Source of the DNA: Alteromonas genovensis
GTDB taxonomy: Bacteria > Pseudomonadota > Gammaproteobacteria > Enterobacterales > Alteromonadaceae
NCBI RefSeq assembly: GCF_010500895.1
Contig: NZ_JAAAWO010000001.1
Location: 496,001-560,000 of the forward strand
Length of the DNA stretch: 64,000 nt
Reading direction: 5' to 3'
The translations under genes were made by a program, and so were the position numbers. The notes under the pieces are model-generated. The model was not told the DNA's origin. It did no database searches and was given only the letters and a program-made list of their open reading frames with translations. This document shows, in pieces, positions 1 to 8,388 of this stretch. Position 1 is the first letter of the stretch; every line of letters starts with the position of its first letter.

Positions 1-482
1 GTAAAACACAAAAATGAGACCCCCATGCCTAAGGGAGCGGCTGTAATTGCAGGTATACATAAACTCCGGCAATGTTCGAATAAAATTTGTCTTACTTCTA
101 AAACAAAAAAATCTAAACCATCTACATACACATCAACATTCGCTAAGAAACTTTCAAAGTTTTTCTCATTTATACCATCAGGAAACTTCTTAATACTGCA
201 ATTTGGGTTTATGTCTAACAGTGTTCTTTCTAAAACATTTAACTTGCTCTCGCCTATAGTGCTTGAAAAACAGCCGGCTTGGCGGTTCATATTGTGAATT
301 TCGAACTCATCGAAGTCAGAAAGATTAAAGTGTTGTATACCCATTCTCGCCAATGTGACAGCGTGTTCAAAACCTACACCCCCACAGCCCGCAATTGCCA
401 CTCGCTTTTTACTTAGCACTATCTGCTCGTTTTCCGTAACCCAGCCGAGGTTTCTAGAAAAAGCTTTCTCGTAGTCGAACAT
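1..482 (-). CDS. ThiF/E1-like adenylyltransferase (C-terminus cut by window edge)
   Basis: Read on the minus strand from an ATG at 482; about 160 codons are visible and the frame is still open at position 1. The N-terminal part has a Rossmann nucleotide-binding loop (VAIAGCGGVGFEHA, about residues 29-42), followed by the E1-family stretch DFDEFEIHNMNRQ, which holds the acidic ribose-binding residue and the Asn/Arg that bind ATP in ThiF, MoeB and UBA enzymes. Such enzymes adenylate a C-terminal carboxylate or a small substrate. The start lies 3 nt after the stop of the upstream acyltransferase gene, so the two are probably co-transcribed. No ubiquitin-like or ThiS/MoaD-like partner is visible in the window. 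The ThiF fold is well supported; the substrate is unknown. Confidence 0.85.
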   Translation of the reverse strand, partial: MFDYEKAFSRNLGWVTENEQIVLSKKRVAIAGCGGVGFEHAVTLARMGIQHFNLSDFDEFEIHNMNRQAGCFSSTIGESKLNVLERTLLDINPNCSIKKFPDGINEKNFESFLANVDVYVDGLDFFVLEVRQILFEHCRSLCIPAITAAPLGMGVSFLCF

Positions 483-485
483 GAA

Positions 486-1310
486 TTATCCTTTTGGGTA
501 AGTGCTAATTGTGTCTTGGATTTCGTTTAGTATTACCTTAAAGCTCGGTCTTAGGTTAGCGTAAAGCAGAGATGGGTTTATATAATACGGTGCCCTTTTT
601 CCGTGGTAATTTACAACAGGACCTACTTGCTCAAATTTGATCCCCACAAAGCTCATGCTTCTAGCAAGGCGAGGTTCCATCATTACGTAAGTGTGCTTAA
701 TATCGTAGTGAATAACCATAGCAGCTGCAGAAAAGTATAATCCTATCGCGATAAATGGAAAACAACGAAGTTCCTCTTCGGAATAGGTATTCTCGTTGAT
801 AACACCTAGTGCTGCCCCAGAAAAACTATCCATTTGACGTTTACGAAACTCTTTTGGCACGGCTAGCCTTGAAATTTCACACACGTCTTTTCTATCGAAG
901 TTGGATGGCGATAATGTTTTGTGGGTTATCGAGTCAAGGCAGTATTTTTCTATTGGCAAGAGTTGTCCAGATTCAGTTGGTCTAACCAATCTAACGGTGC
1001 CTGCAAGCTTTTGTGATGCTTTATGACGGATTAAACACGGAGTAGAAAATTTATCAAACTCGTCACTCTCAATTTGTAGGTCGTTTTCTTCCTCAAATGA
1101 AAGCTCTTTGCAGTAAACTTTGTGGCGAATATTGTAGCTAGCAATTTTCATATCTTCGGATAGTGCTACCGCTGGCTCAAGATAAGCTGAAAAGTGCTTC
1201 GAGATAAATTTTGCTTCTCGGATAGTTTCGTAGCCTGACAACAGTTTACCTAATCGACTCTTAGGTCCAACAAATGTTTTGACGCTACCGATGATTGATT
1301 TGTTTGTCAC
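486..1310 (-). CDS. PEP-CTERM/exosortase-associated acyltransferase (N-acyl amino acid synthase-like)
   Basis: The 274-residue protein resembles the GNAT-fold family annotated as PEP-CTERM/exosortase system-associated acyltransferase, related to N-acyl amino acid and acyl-homoserine-lactone synthases. The typical N-terminal segment is present around residues 55-75 (IASYNIRHKVYCKEL), followed by acidic residues and a conserved VCEISRLAVP strand near residue 143. Such enzymes are expected to move an acyl chain from acyl-ACP or acyl-CoA to an amino group. The chosen start is GTG at 1310; its ribosome binding site is weak. ElyC-type DUF218 and ThiF genes flank it in the same direction. No exosortase or PEP-CTERM protein is visible here, so the link to sorting is by family only. 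Confidence 0.75.
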   Translation of the reverse strand: MTNKSIIGSVKTFVGPKSRLGKLLSGYETIREAKFISKHFSAYLEPAVALSEDMKIASYNIRHKVYCKELSFEEENDLQIESDEFDKFSTPCLIRHKASQKLAGTVRLVRPTESGQLLPIEKYCLDSITHKTLSPSNFDRKDVCEISRLAVPKEFRKRQMDSFSGAALGVINENTYSEEELRCFPFIAIGLYFSAAAMVIHYDIKHTYVMMEPRLARSMSFVGIKFEQVGPVVNYHGKRAPYYINPSLLYANLRPSFKVILNEIQDTISTYPKG

Positions 1311-1382
1311 GTGAATATGATTCCATCCGCTTTTTATTTTACAGTGCTAATAAAGTCTAGCAGAGTATTCACCTTATCTACT

Positions 1383-2144
1383 CTAAACTGCAATTCTACT
1401 ATCGTATACAAAATATTTAGCAATCGCCATGTATTCGTATATAGCCTTGCCAGTATTATTCAGTGCAGCATAGGAAGGTATTGTTATATAGGGTGTTAAC
1501 TCCCCAGAACTGTGAAAGTCTACACTTAATACCTGATGTTGAATTTTAAAATCTGAGAGAAGGCTAGACAGTCTGTAACGATGAGTGGCACTAGAAACTG
1601 CCACAATTGTTTTACCAGCTAAAGTTGCGTTTAAAGCGATCACCTCAGACCTTGTGTTATATCCCTTAGGAATAGCTACAATGTCGATGCCATCTACTCC
1701 TAGAGACGTCATAAATGATTTTGCTTTGTCAGCAAAAAAGATACTCTCGTCATTTAAAAAATTACCGCCAGTGAAATGAATCGGTACTTGAAGCTCTAAA
1801 TGTAATTGATAAGCTAACAGCATTCTCTGAAGTGAACACTCGTGCCAGCGAGTTATTTCAGGAACTTTTCCACCGCTATGATAATAGCAGGCTGGTACGA
1901 AAATAACCTCTGGTTTTGTTTTAATTTCATTTATTTCAAACTTCCAGAATTCTAAAGGATACAATAACAAATTCGCAACCCAAGGCTGAGAGAAGATAAG
2001 CAGTATACTCATAGACATTCTCAACAATTTCGCTGCTATTTCAGTTTTATACAATTTTAAAAAGTAGGCGCTAAAAAAAAGGAGGGTTAGGCTGATACAA
2101 AGGGGCGACATAAGGAATAGCACTATTTGCTTTAGTACTAACAT
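1383..2144 (-). CDS. DUF218 membrane protein of the ElyC/SanA/YdcF type
   Basis: A 253-residue protein with two predicted N-terminal membrane segments (about residues 5-28 and 42-62) and a C-terminal DUF218 domain of about 150 residues. The domain contains the family pattern of a hydrophobic strand (PEVIFVPACYY), a PIHFTGG strand and NTRSEVIAL with SSATHRYRL. In E. coli ElyC affects envelope polysaccharide assembly at low temperature; the biochemical role of the domain is unresolved. It is transcribed toward the acyltransferase 72 nt away and is divergent from the protease gene at 2204, so the short gap between them should carry both promoters. Confidence 0.75.
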   Translation of the reverse strand: MLVLKQIVLFLMSPLCISLTLLFFSAYFLKLYKTEIAAKLLRMSMSILLIFSQPWVANLLLYPLEFWKFEINEIKTKPEVIFVPACYYHSGGKVPEITRWHECSLQRMLLAYQLHLELQVPIHFTGGNFLNDESIFFADKAKSFMTSLGVDGIDIVAIPKGYNTRSEVIALNATLAGKTIVAVSSATHRYRLSSLLSDFKIQHQVLSVDFHSSGELTPYITIPSYAALNNTGKAIYEYMAIAKYFVYDSRIAV

Positions 2145-2203
2145 TTTGATTTGTGCCTCTTTTTAAAGTAGTCTCATACAGTTACATATATAAAGAACTT
2201 ATC

Positions 2204-2983
2204 ATGAATATTCAACGATTACTTATTTGTATTTTATCTATTATTGTCCTGGTATATCCGGCCAAAGAAGCGTTTTCGAAACCAGATAGACATAATTTTC
2301 CGTTCATTGTGAAAGCTATTTCAGAAAGCACGCTCGCTATTGCCATAGAGGCGCCCATCAAATACTCGACTCCAAAAATACAAGGCACAGGTTTTGTAGT
2401 TGGAGATGGCAGCTACGCTATCACAAATTATCATGTTGTATCTGACGTGTTAGATCCCTCTATAGTGGAGCATTTCGTTGTACTAAGTGGTAGAGGAACC
2501 AAAGTTAGAAAGATAAAAGCGACTCTAGAAAAAATTGACCCTCAGCACGATCTTGCACTACTTAAATTAGATGAAAAATTGACAGCCGTTCATTTATCAA
2601 CCGAGGCTCTTTTACCACCTGGGAGTGAGGTTGCATTTACTGGGTTCCCGATTGGTGCAATTCTTGGTTTATATCCAGCAACCCATAGAGGTTATATATC
2701 GGCAATTACTCCCGATGCCATACCGGCTCATAATTCAAACCAATTAACGTCGCGTATGTTGGCTAGAATAGAAAACCCAAGTCTAATTTATCAATTAGAT
2801 GCTGTTGCTTATCCTGGTAATAGTGGGAGCCCGGTTTATGACCCGACTACTGGCGACATAATAGGGGTGATAAATAAGGTGCTAGTAAAAGATACAAAGG
2901 AAAGTGCACTTTCTGCACCGACAGGTATATCATATGCCATACCAGTGAGGCATGTACTAAACCTCATGTCGAAAGAACAGTAA
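2204..2983 (+). CDS. Secreted trypsin-like serine protease (S1/DegP-like)
   Basis: A 259-residue protein that starts best at ATG 2204, because this places a clean signal peptide (MNIQRLLICILSIIVLVYP) at the N-terminus; an in-frame start at 2153 would add 17 residues lacking signal character. The catalytic triad is visible: His in ITNYHVV, Asp in PQHDLALLKL and Ser in YPGNSGSPVYD. No PDZ domain follows, so it is shorter than DegP or DegS and resembles single-domain trypsin-like peptidases of the periplasm. It precedes the Tat-protein/HprK-like gene run by 144 nt on the same strand; whether it belongs to that unit is not clear. Confidence 0.8.
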   Translation: MNIQRLLICILSIIVLVYPAKEAFSKPDRHNFPFIVKAISESTLAIAIEAPIKYSTPKIQGTGFVVGDGSYAITNYHVVSDVLDPSIVEHFVVLSGRGTKVRKIKATLEKIDPQHDLALLKLDEKLTAVHLSTEALLPPGSEVAFTGFPIGAILGLYPATHRGYISAITPDAIPAHNSNQLTSRMLARIENPSLIYQLDAVAYPGNSGSPVYDPTTGDIIGVINKVLVKDTKESALSAPTGISYAIPVRHVLNLMSKEQ

Positions 2984-3127
2984 AACTCTAAGTGTCAAAT
3001 TAGTTTACAACGATATCGGAACAAGAGTGTAAGCTTATGAATTCAAGTATATTTATTTTGGGTGCACTTTTTGCATGATAGGGTTAAAGTTTCGTGTTAG
3101 TCACGGCAAGAATTTTGGAGTAAGAGT

Positions 3128-4027
3128 GTGAATAGTCAGGATAACAATAGTCGCCGCAAGTTTATTAAGGCTTCTGGAGCGATTGCAGGTGTAACAATCA
3201 TCCCGTCAAAGTCGGTATGGGGGGCGTGTAATGCATCAGGTGTTTCAGGTGGTTCTCAAGCACTAGAAAACGTTTGCCGTGTTTCTGCTGAAGACGATCC
3301 ATCGCAGAACGTAAGCCCAACTGGATTCAGCGCAGCGCAATTCAACACTGTGTTCACTTCCATGAATAAAAACCCTACGCCAATTCCAGATGCAAAAGCA
3401 CGTGGGATTATTGGCGGCATGTTTACTAAAACTACATGGCTAGATGAAGACCATTCAGTGACTTCGCCTGTGCACTATGAATTTCCAATTTTCCGTTACG
3501 ATGGCGCGTTCAAAATTACGAACATTGTGGGCTGGAATGGTAGTTTGATGTCCACAGAATTAAAGAGTGATCTCAAAAAGCTTGAAGGCGCAAAAAACGC
3601 TAATGTTTCAAAAGTGTCTGAATCTACATTGAAAGCACAGTTTGATGCGAGCAAGTTTTGGCACATGGGCGAGCTATTTGCTGTTCGCTCTAAGTTGGAA
3701 GATTTAGCTGACATCGATTTGGTTTACGTGTCGGGTGTCGGAGCTGACGGTAAAGCAAATACTTCATCTATTAACGTGCTCGATGAGCTCAAAAACGGTT
3801 CTGGTGTTGCGCTAAACGTAGCCGCGCTTTATCTTAATCTCAAAGCGGGTTTCTGTAACGGAATACCTGCTGGTTATAATGAAAGAACTTATTGCGAACA
3901 TTTGCTTTCGGTAGTACTAGAAAATGTCACTGACGCTGGTTTTGCGAGTGACTTAACGGCTAAGATAGCTGGGTTGTTTAGTAACCCTCTAAGTATTAAG
4001 GCTTCAGCGCTTCTAAAAGTGAACTAA
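3128..4027 (+). CDS. Tat-exported protein of unknown function heading the HprK-like run
   Basis: A 299-residue protein with a twin-arginine signal at residues 8-14 (SRRKFIK), a short hydrophobic stretch and an A-x-A-poor but plausible cleavage region near SVWGACNA. The start is GTG at 3128, with GGAG 7 nt upstream. I do not recognise a catalytic domain: the mature part is soluble, with segments such as TWLDEDHSVTSPVHYEFPIF and several cysteines (at least one in VCRVSAED, one in GFCNGIP and one in TYCEHLL). The next gene begins 1 nt after its stop, so it is almost surely the first gene of a unit with the PqqD-like, HprK-like and nucleotidyltransferase genes. It could be the target or the exported effector of that system; this is inference from position. 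Confidence 0.65.
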   Translation: MNSQDNNSRRKFIKASGAIAGVTIIPSKSVWGACNASGVSGGSQALENVCRVSAEDDPSQNVSPTGFSAAQFNTVFTSMNKNPTPIPDAKARGIIGGMFTKTTWLDEDHSVTSPVHYEFPIFRYDGAFKITNIVGWNGSLMSTELKSDLKKLEGAKNANVSKVSESTLKAQFDASKFWHMGELFAVRSKLEDLADIDLVYVSGVGADGKANTSSINVLDELKNGSGVALNVAALYLNLKAGFCNGIPAGYNERTYCEHLLSVVLENVTDAGFASDLTAKIAGLFSNPLSIKASALLKVN

Positions 4028-4028
4028 A

Positions 4029-4250
4029 ATGCTGGATTCCGAAAGCTCGGAGGCGTTCACAGTATTTGAAGATGGTTCGGGAATAGCACTGCTGAAAAGC
4101 GATTACTCGTCGGTAGTGCTTATTACCTCAGCCATAGAAAAAGAATTTCCTACTTTACATCGCCTTTTGTCGTCTGATGAGCCATCTAGGTGTAAAATAA
4201 AAAGCGAACTTCTGGCTCAAGGATTTTTTAGCGTTGACTATAGCTATTGA
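4029..4250 (+). CDS. Small PqqD-like protein (HPr-rel-A type)
   Basis: A 73-residue acidic protein between the Tat protein and the HprK-like kinase; its 3' end overlaps the kinase gene by 17 nt. Its length and pattern (aromatic/Gly strand FTVFEDGSGIALL, then a helical VLITSAIEKEF and a C-terminal helix ending in LLAQGFFSV) suit the PqqD/RRE winged-helix fold seen in small chaperones of HPr-rel-A loci, which bind a peptide and present it to a modifying enzyme. The assignment relies mostly on size and neighbourhood; the sequence alone is weak evidence. Confidence 0.55.
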   Translation: MLDSESSEAFTVFEDGSGIALLKSDYSSVVLITSAIEKEFPTLHRLLSSDEPSRCKIKSELLAQGFFSVDYSY

Positions 4251-5088
4251 TAGCGGGCCCTATACATTTTCTATTAAAGGCCTTTCTGCTCCTGTTGTTT
4301 CTGAACTTAGTAATCTTTACTTAGAGAGATTAACGCCGGAGAAAGATGGATTTTATGATTTCTCCCTTTCCATTGAAAACACGTCGCCGTTGCGCCGTTT
4401 CTTTCGTCGCCAGCGCATTATAAGTGTTGAAGGCGTAAAGCCCTTTAACCCTATTTCAGATCAGCACCTCCTCCCTTCGATTGAGTGGGCTATGAACTGG
4501 GCTGTAGCGGCATATCAGCATACTAAGCTAAGCTTGCATTCATCCGTTGTTGTAAAGAATGGTAAGGCTATTTTATTCCCAGCCTCATCGGGGTCTGGTA
4601 AATCAACTCTTGCTACTTATTTAGGCTACTCTGGTTGGCAAATGTTTTCTGACGAAATGGCATTGATAGACCCAAACACATTGGAGGTGTCTCCTTTGTA
4701 CAGGCCAGCGTCTTTGAAAAATAAATCAATTGATGTGATAAGTACATTATGTGAAAACGTCAATTTATCGAATATAACGCGTGGGACTCACAAGGGCGAT
4801 ATTGCACACGCCAGACTATATACTTGTCAGCAATTCGGACACTTTGTACCCTCAAAGCCTAAATTTGTGGTGTTTCCTCGCTACGTCCCTCATAAAGAAA
4901 CAACAATTAGAATGATATCGAGTGTAGAGTCTTTTGCCATGCTGCTCCGAAATGCTTTTAATTATAATATTATGGGCAAACAGGGGTTTTCAGCACTCAG
5001 TGAAATATCATCATCGTGCCAGGCTATGCAGATTGAGTATAGTGACGCACACGATTTAGATGACTATTTGAGTGGGTTGGTTGAGTAG
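4234..5088 (+). CDS. HprK-related kinase A
   Basis: A 284-residue protein related to the C-terminal kinase domain of HPr kinase/phosphorylase. The P-loop ASSGSGKST lies at about residues 117-125 in the context LHSSVVVKNGKAILFPASSG, as in the HprK family, followed by a FSDEMALID stretch equivalent to the second acidic motif. True HprK phosphorylates Ser46 of HPr, but these stand-alone relatives occur in HPr-rel-A loci and in some lasso-peptide clusters, where they phosphorylate peptide serines. The start is TTG at 4234 with AAGGA about 10 nt upstream, inside the preceding gene, which implies translational coupling. The target is unknown. Confidence 0.8.
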   Translation: MTIAIDSGPYTFSIKGLSAPVVSELSNLYLERLTPEKDGFYDFSLSIENTSPLRRFFRRQRIISVEGVKPFNPISDQHLLPSIEWAMNWAVAAYQHTKLSLHSSVVVKNGKAILFPASSGSGKSTLATYLGYSGWQMFSDEMALIDPNTLEVSPLYRPASLKNKSIDVISTLCENVNLSNITRGTHKGDIAHARLYTCQQFGHFVPSKPKFVVFPRYVPHKETTIRMISSVESFAMLLRNAFNYNIMGKQGFSALSEISSSCQAMQIEYSDAHDLDDYLSGLVE

Positions 5089-5089
5089 T

Positions 5090-6199
5090 ATGCTAAGCCA
5101 AAAGCAATTTTTAAATGCATATTGTTACTTAAATGGTTTTGATGATTTTGATGCTAACAAATGGAACTCGTTTGTTCGCGTGCTGCGAGAAAACTCTCTT
5201 GTAGCGTCGTTTTATCATCGTTTAGAGCGAAGCAATCAACTCTACTGTATTCCTGAATATTGTGAAGATATGTTCTTGTCTGCTATTAACTTTGCCAATG
5301 CGCAGGTCATTCAAACAGAAGTGCAGGGTAAGAAGCTAATTCGTCTATTTAATGCGATAGATATCCCGTTTGTTTTCTTAAAAGGCGCTGCATACATTCT
5401 TGGTAGCAAGAGAAATAGTATGGGGCGGTTGATGACCGATATCGATATTTGTGTTGAAAAAGAGAATATTGATAAAGCGGAGGAGGCTCTGTTAGGTGCT
5501 GGTTGGTCATTTAAAAATATGGACGAGCATGATGATAAGTATTACCGTGAGTGGTCACATGAAATACCTCCTTTGAAACACGATAACGAAGGTGTTGTTC
5601 TTGACGTTCATCATACGTTGATCCCTCCGATAAAAGGACGGTTATTAGATATTCATGCGTTAATACATAGCAGTGAATCTGACAGTGATTTTTCTTCCAC
5701 CATTCCCTCGAGAGCTTGGCTCGTTTTACACTCGGCTCTTCATCTTATTTTAAATGAAGATGTAAAAAATGGCTTGCGTGATTTAACCGATATTTTCGTG
5801 CTGCTTTATGGCGAAGGAAGCGCGAGTGAAAACGTCGCTGAAACAGAGGCACTGTTTATCAAAGAAGGTTTTGAACAAGAATGGATAGTTTTGTCATTAT
5901 TGTTAGAGGACTTTTTTAATACCGAAATCGGTTCTGAGCACGCATCTGCTAATTTGTCGCTTTACATCCGTATGAGACACTTTATTCTTAGAAAAGCTAT
6001 AGTGCCAAATTCCTCATTTATTCAAAGTGATGGGAGATGGCTATGGGACAGCGTCAATTATGTTTTAGGTTACTGCTCAAAAATGCCACTTCATATTCTT
6101 TTTAAGCAAGTAACTTATAAAACGTATCGCAATTTAATTAAGCTTGCTTTCGGAGAGTACTTCTTCAGAAAGCCCAAACCTAAAAGAAATGGACTATGA
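5090..6199 (+). CDS. NTP_transf_5-type nucleotidyltransferase
   Basis: A 369-residue protein of the uncharacterised nucleotidyltransferase family (NTP_transf_5). Typical motifs are FVFLKGAAY at about residues 94-102 and RLMTDIDICV, where the two aspartates (about 117 and 119) fit a metal-binding DxD of the pol-beta superfamily. ATG 5090 is preferred, immediately after the kinase stop; a GTG at 5072 in the same frame would add six residues and overlap the kinase gene. Related enzymes occur beside HprK-like kinases in lasso-peptide loci, where an N protein adds nucleotides to the phosphorylated product. Its stop overlaps the epimerase start (ATGA). Confidence 0.75.
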   Translation: MLSQKQFLNAYCYLNGFDDFDANKWNSFVRVLRENSLVASFYHRLERSNQLYCIPEYCEDMFLSAINFANAQVIQTEVQGKKLIRLFNAIDIPFVFLKGAAYILGSKRNSMGRLMTDIDICVEKENIDKAEEALLGAGWSFKNMDEHDDKYYREWSHEIPPLKHDNEGVVLDVHHTLIPPIKGRLLDIHALIHSSESDSDFSSTIPSRAWLVLHSALHLILNEDVKNGLRDLTDIFVLLYGEGSASENVAETEALFIKEGFEQEWIVLSLLLEDFFNTEIGSEHASANLSLYIRMRHFILRKAIVPNSSFIQSDGRWLWDSVNYVLGYCSKMPLHILFKQVTYKTYRNLIKLAFGEYFFRKPKPKRNGL

Positions 6200-7212
6200 A
6201 AATTCTTGTCACCGGCGCTGCAGGCTTCATTGGCGCAGCGGTATCACAGTATCTAATTAATCGTGGTGACCATGTTGTCGGGATTGACAATATTAACGAC
6301 TATTATGATGTTAACCTGAAGCACGCTCGTCTAGCACATATCAATACCTCAGATGCGGCGTCACATTTCACGTTCATCGAGATGGGAGTAGAAGAGCGGG
6401 ATAAAATGACTGCGCTATTTGAAGAGCATAAATTCGACAGGGTTGTGCATTTAGCGGCGCAAGCCGGGGTTCGATACTCACTTGAAAACCCCAATGCGTA
6501 TGTAGATTCAAACATTGTTGGCTTTGTGAATATTCTTGAAGGGTGCCGGCACAACAGTGTAGGTCATTTAGTGTATGCCTCATCTAGCTCAGTATACGGT
6601 GCCAATGAAACTATGCCGTTCTCAGAGCAGCATAATGTAGACCATCAAGTTAGCCTTTACGCAGCATCGAAGAAAGCCAATGAGCTCATGGCGCACACTT
6701 ACAGTCACTTGTATAACTTGCCCACCACTGGTTTACGCTTTTTCACCGTATATGGGCCCTGGGGCCGACCTGACATGGCGCTGTTTAAATTTACGAAAAA
6801 GATTTTAGAGGGCGACACTATTCAAGTGTACAACTTCGGTAATCACCGTCGTGACTTCACTTATATTGACGATATTGTTGAAGGTGTTATTAAGTCTCTC
6901 GATAATGTGGCATCGCCAAATGAGCAGTGGGATGGCAAGCAACCCGATCCAAGTACCAGTAAAGCGCCTTATAAGGTATACAACATTGGTGCTCAGACGC
7001 CAGTACATCTGCTTCGGTTTATTGAAACCTTAGAAGAGGCATTAGGCGTAGAGGCTAAAAAAGAGCTGTTACCTATGCAGCCTGGCGATGTGCCAGATAC
7101 CTACGCCGACGTGTCTTCCTTAGTGGCTGACACTGGTTACCAGCCAAAAACGAATATCGACAAAGGTGTGAAAGCGTTTGTTGATTGGTATCGAGATTTT
7201 TACAACATCTAA
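6196..7212 (+). CDS. NAD-dependent epimerase, UDP-glucuronate 4-epimerase-like
   Basis: A 338-residue extended short-chain dehydrogenase/reductase. It has the NAD-binding TGAAGFIGAAV glycine motif at residues 6-16, the active-site serine region YASSSSVYG and the catalytic YAASKKANE (Tyr-x3-Lys). The block GLRFFTVYGPWGRPDMA is characteristic of UDP-GlcA/GalA 4-epimerases that supply galacturonate for capsule, O-antigen or LPS. It starts in the stop codon of the nucleotidyltransferase gene (ATGA overlap), so it is translated from the same mRNA; whether it functions with that system or marks the edge of a polysaccharide gene set is not clear. Confidence 0.85.
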   Translation: MKILVTGAAGFIGAAVSQYLINRGDHVVGIDNINDYYDVNLKHARLAHINTSDAASHFTFIEMGVEERDKMTALFEEHKFDRVVHLAAQAGVRYSLENPNAYVDSNIVGFVNILEGCRHNSVGHLVYASSSSVYGANETMPFSEQHNVDHQVSLYAASKKANELMAHTYSHLYNLPTTGLRFFTVYGPWGRPDMALFKFTKKILEGDTIQVYNFGNHRRDFTYIDDIVEGVIKSLDNVASPNEQWDGKQPDPSTSKAPYKVYNIGAQTPVHLLRFIETLEEALGVEAKKELLPMQPGDVPDTYADVSSLVADTGYQPKTNIDKGVKAFVDWYRDFYNI

Positions 7213-7307
7213 ACTTGCAGTTGTTGTAGATGGCCGAGTGAATCGACTCTCGCGATAGTGCTGGGTGGATTCAGTCGCTTACCGTTTAATAGAACGTTTA
7301 GTAGTAG

Positions 7308-8207
7308 TTAACGCACCGTGCTCTTTTGCTCCGTTTCCTCTTGCCCGCTGCTTTTCCCATTTGTTTGAATATATCCCGCGTATTTTTTCGGCAAGAACTC
7401 ACGTGTTGTGGAATATCCAAGGTCGAATAGGGTGTTTTTTATCTCTGGCGTTAGCGAAAAATCCACCGCTGAAATTTCACCCGTATTCACCACTACGGTG
7501 TTGTGCCAATAACGGGCGTTTACATATTCCCGAGACATTGCCGTCATAAATGTTCTAATAAGCATGCCCACATACTGGGGCAGCTGTAATACATTCTTTT
7601 TAATTATTCTGCGTTTTTGCATGGTGCTTTGTAGGCGAAAACATACTGATGGTGTGCCGTCACCCTGCCAATCTTCAAATAGTGCGTCTTCCGATAATAT
7701 GGCGCCATCTACCAGCAAGTACTCTTTAAATGGTTTAAATGAGAATATGAGAGGAATAGACATGGAATACCGTACCGCTTCAGACACTTTCATGTCTGGC
7801 GTGGTGGCTCGATTAAATAGCACGGGTCCTCCACCATTTACATCGGTAGCCAATATATTCAAGGCCATTGGCATATCTGAAAACGTTGCGCCTTCTAGTT
7901 GCTCATCAATCCACTGCTGAAATACATCCCCTGAGGACAAACCGCCTTCTCGGAGTAATCTGAACAGGCTGAAAGCAGTAAACTGCTTAAAGTCGGTGTT
8001 AAGCGCTAGCTCTCGCATTTGCTCAACGGAGCAACCCTTGGCAAATAATGACGCAACAATAGAGCCGCCAGATACACCCACAAGGGTGGAGAATTCGATG
8101 TTCATGTCTTGCAGCGCTTTAATAATGCCAATATGTGCGCTAAGGCGAGTTCCTCCCCCTGAAAAGATAGGAACAATGCGCGTATTGGATACAGATTCTA
8201 TTGGCAT
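7308..8207 (-). CDS. Patatin-like phospholipase (RssA type)
   Basis: A 299-residue patatin-domain protein. The oxyanion loop FSGGGTRLSAHIG lies near residues 15-27, the nucleophile elbow GVSGGSI (G-x-S-x-G) near residue 44, and the catalytic aspartate is in LLVDGAI. It lacks the transmembrane or cyclic-nucleotide domains found in larger members, so it resembles short bacterial patatins of the RssA/YchK group, which hydrolyse acyl esters of phospholipids. It converges with the epimerase gene and lies downstream of the glcB terminator, apparently monocistronic. Confidence 0.85.
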   Translation of the reverse strand: MPIESVSNTRIVPIFSGGGTRLSAHIGIIKALQDMNIEFSTLVGVSGGSIVASLFAKGCSVEQMRELALNTDFKQFTAFSLFRLLREGGLSSGDVFQQWIDEQLEGATFSDMPMALNILATDVNGGGPVLFNRATTPDMKVSEAVRYSMSIPLIFSFKPFKEYLLVDGAILSEDALFEDWQGDGTPSVCFRLQSTMQKRRIIKKNVLQLPQYVGMLIRTFMTAMSREYVNARYWHNTVVVNTGEISAVDFSLTPEIKNTLFDLGYSTTREFLPKKYAGYIQTNGKSSGQEETEQKSTVR

Positions 8208-8338
8208 GCTTTTCTCATAGTTATTGCGTGCAACGTGAGATTTACTGAGTATTTAATGCATAACGTAAGCATAGTGTAGAGACGATAAATCACCACTTAT
8301 ATTTTGCATTTTTTTACGATTAGCCTTTGCTTTACAAA

Positions 8339-8366
8339 GAAAAAACGGGTGCTAAAAAGCACCCGT
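8339..8366 (-). terminator. Rho-independent terminator after glcB
   Basis: The arms ACGGGTGC (8345-8352) and GCACCCGT (8359-8366) form an 8-bp stem with a TAAAAA loop. On the minus strand the stem is followed by a T-rich run, so it ends glcB transcription 23 nt after the stop codon. Confidence 0.9.
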
Positions 8367-8388
8367 TCGTTATATTGCATAAGTAGTA

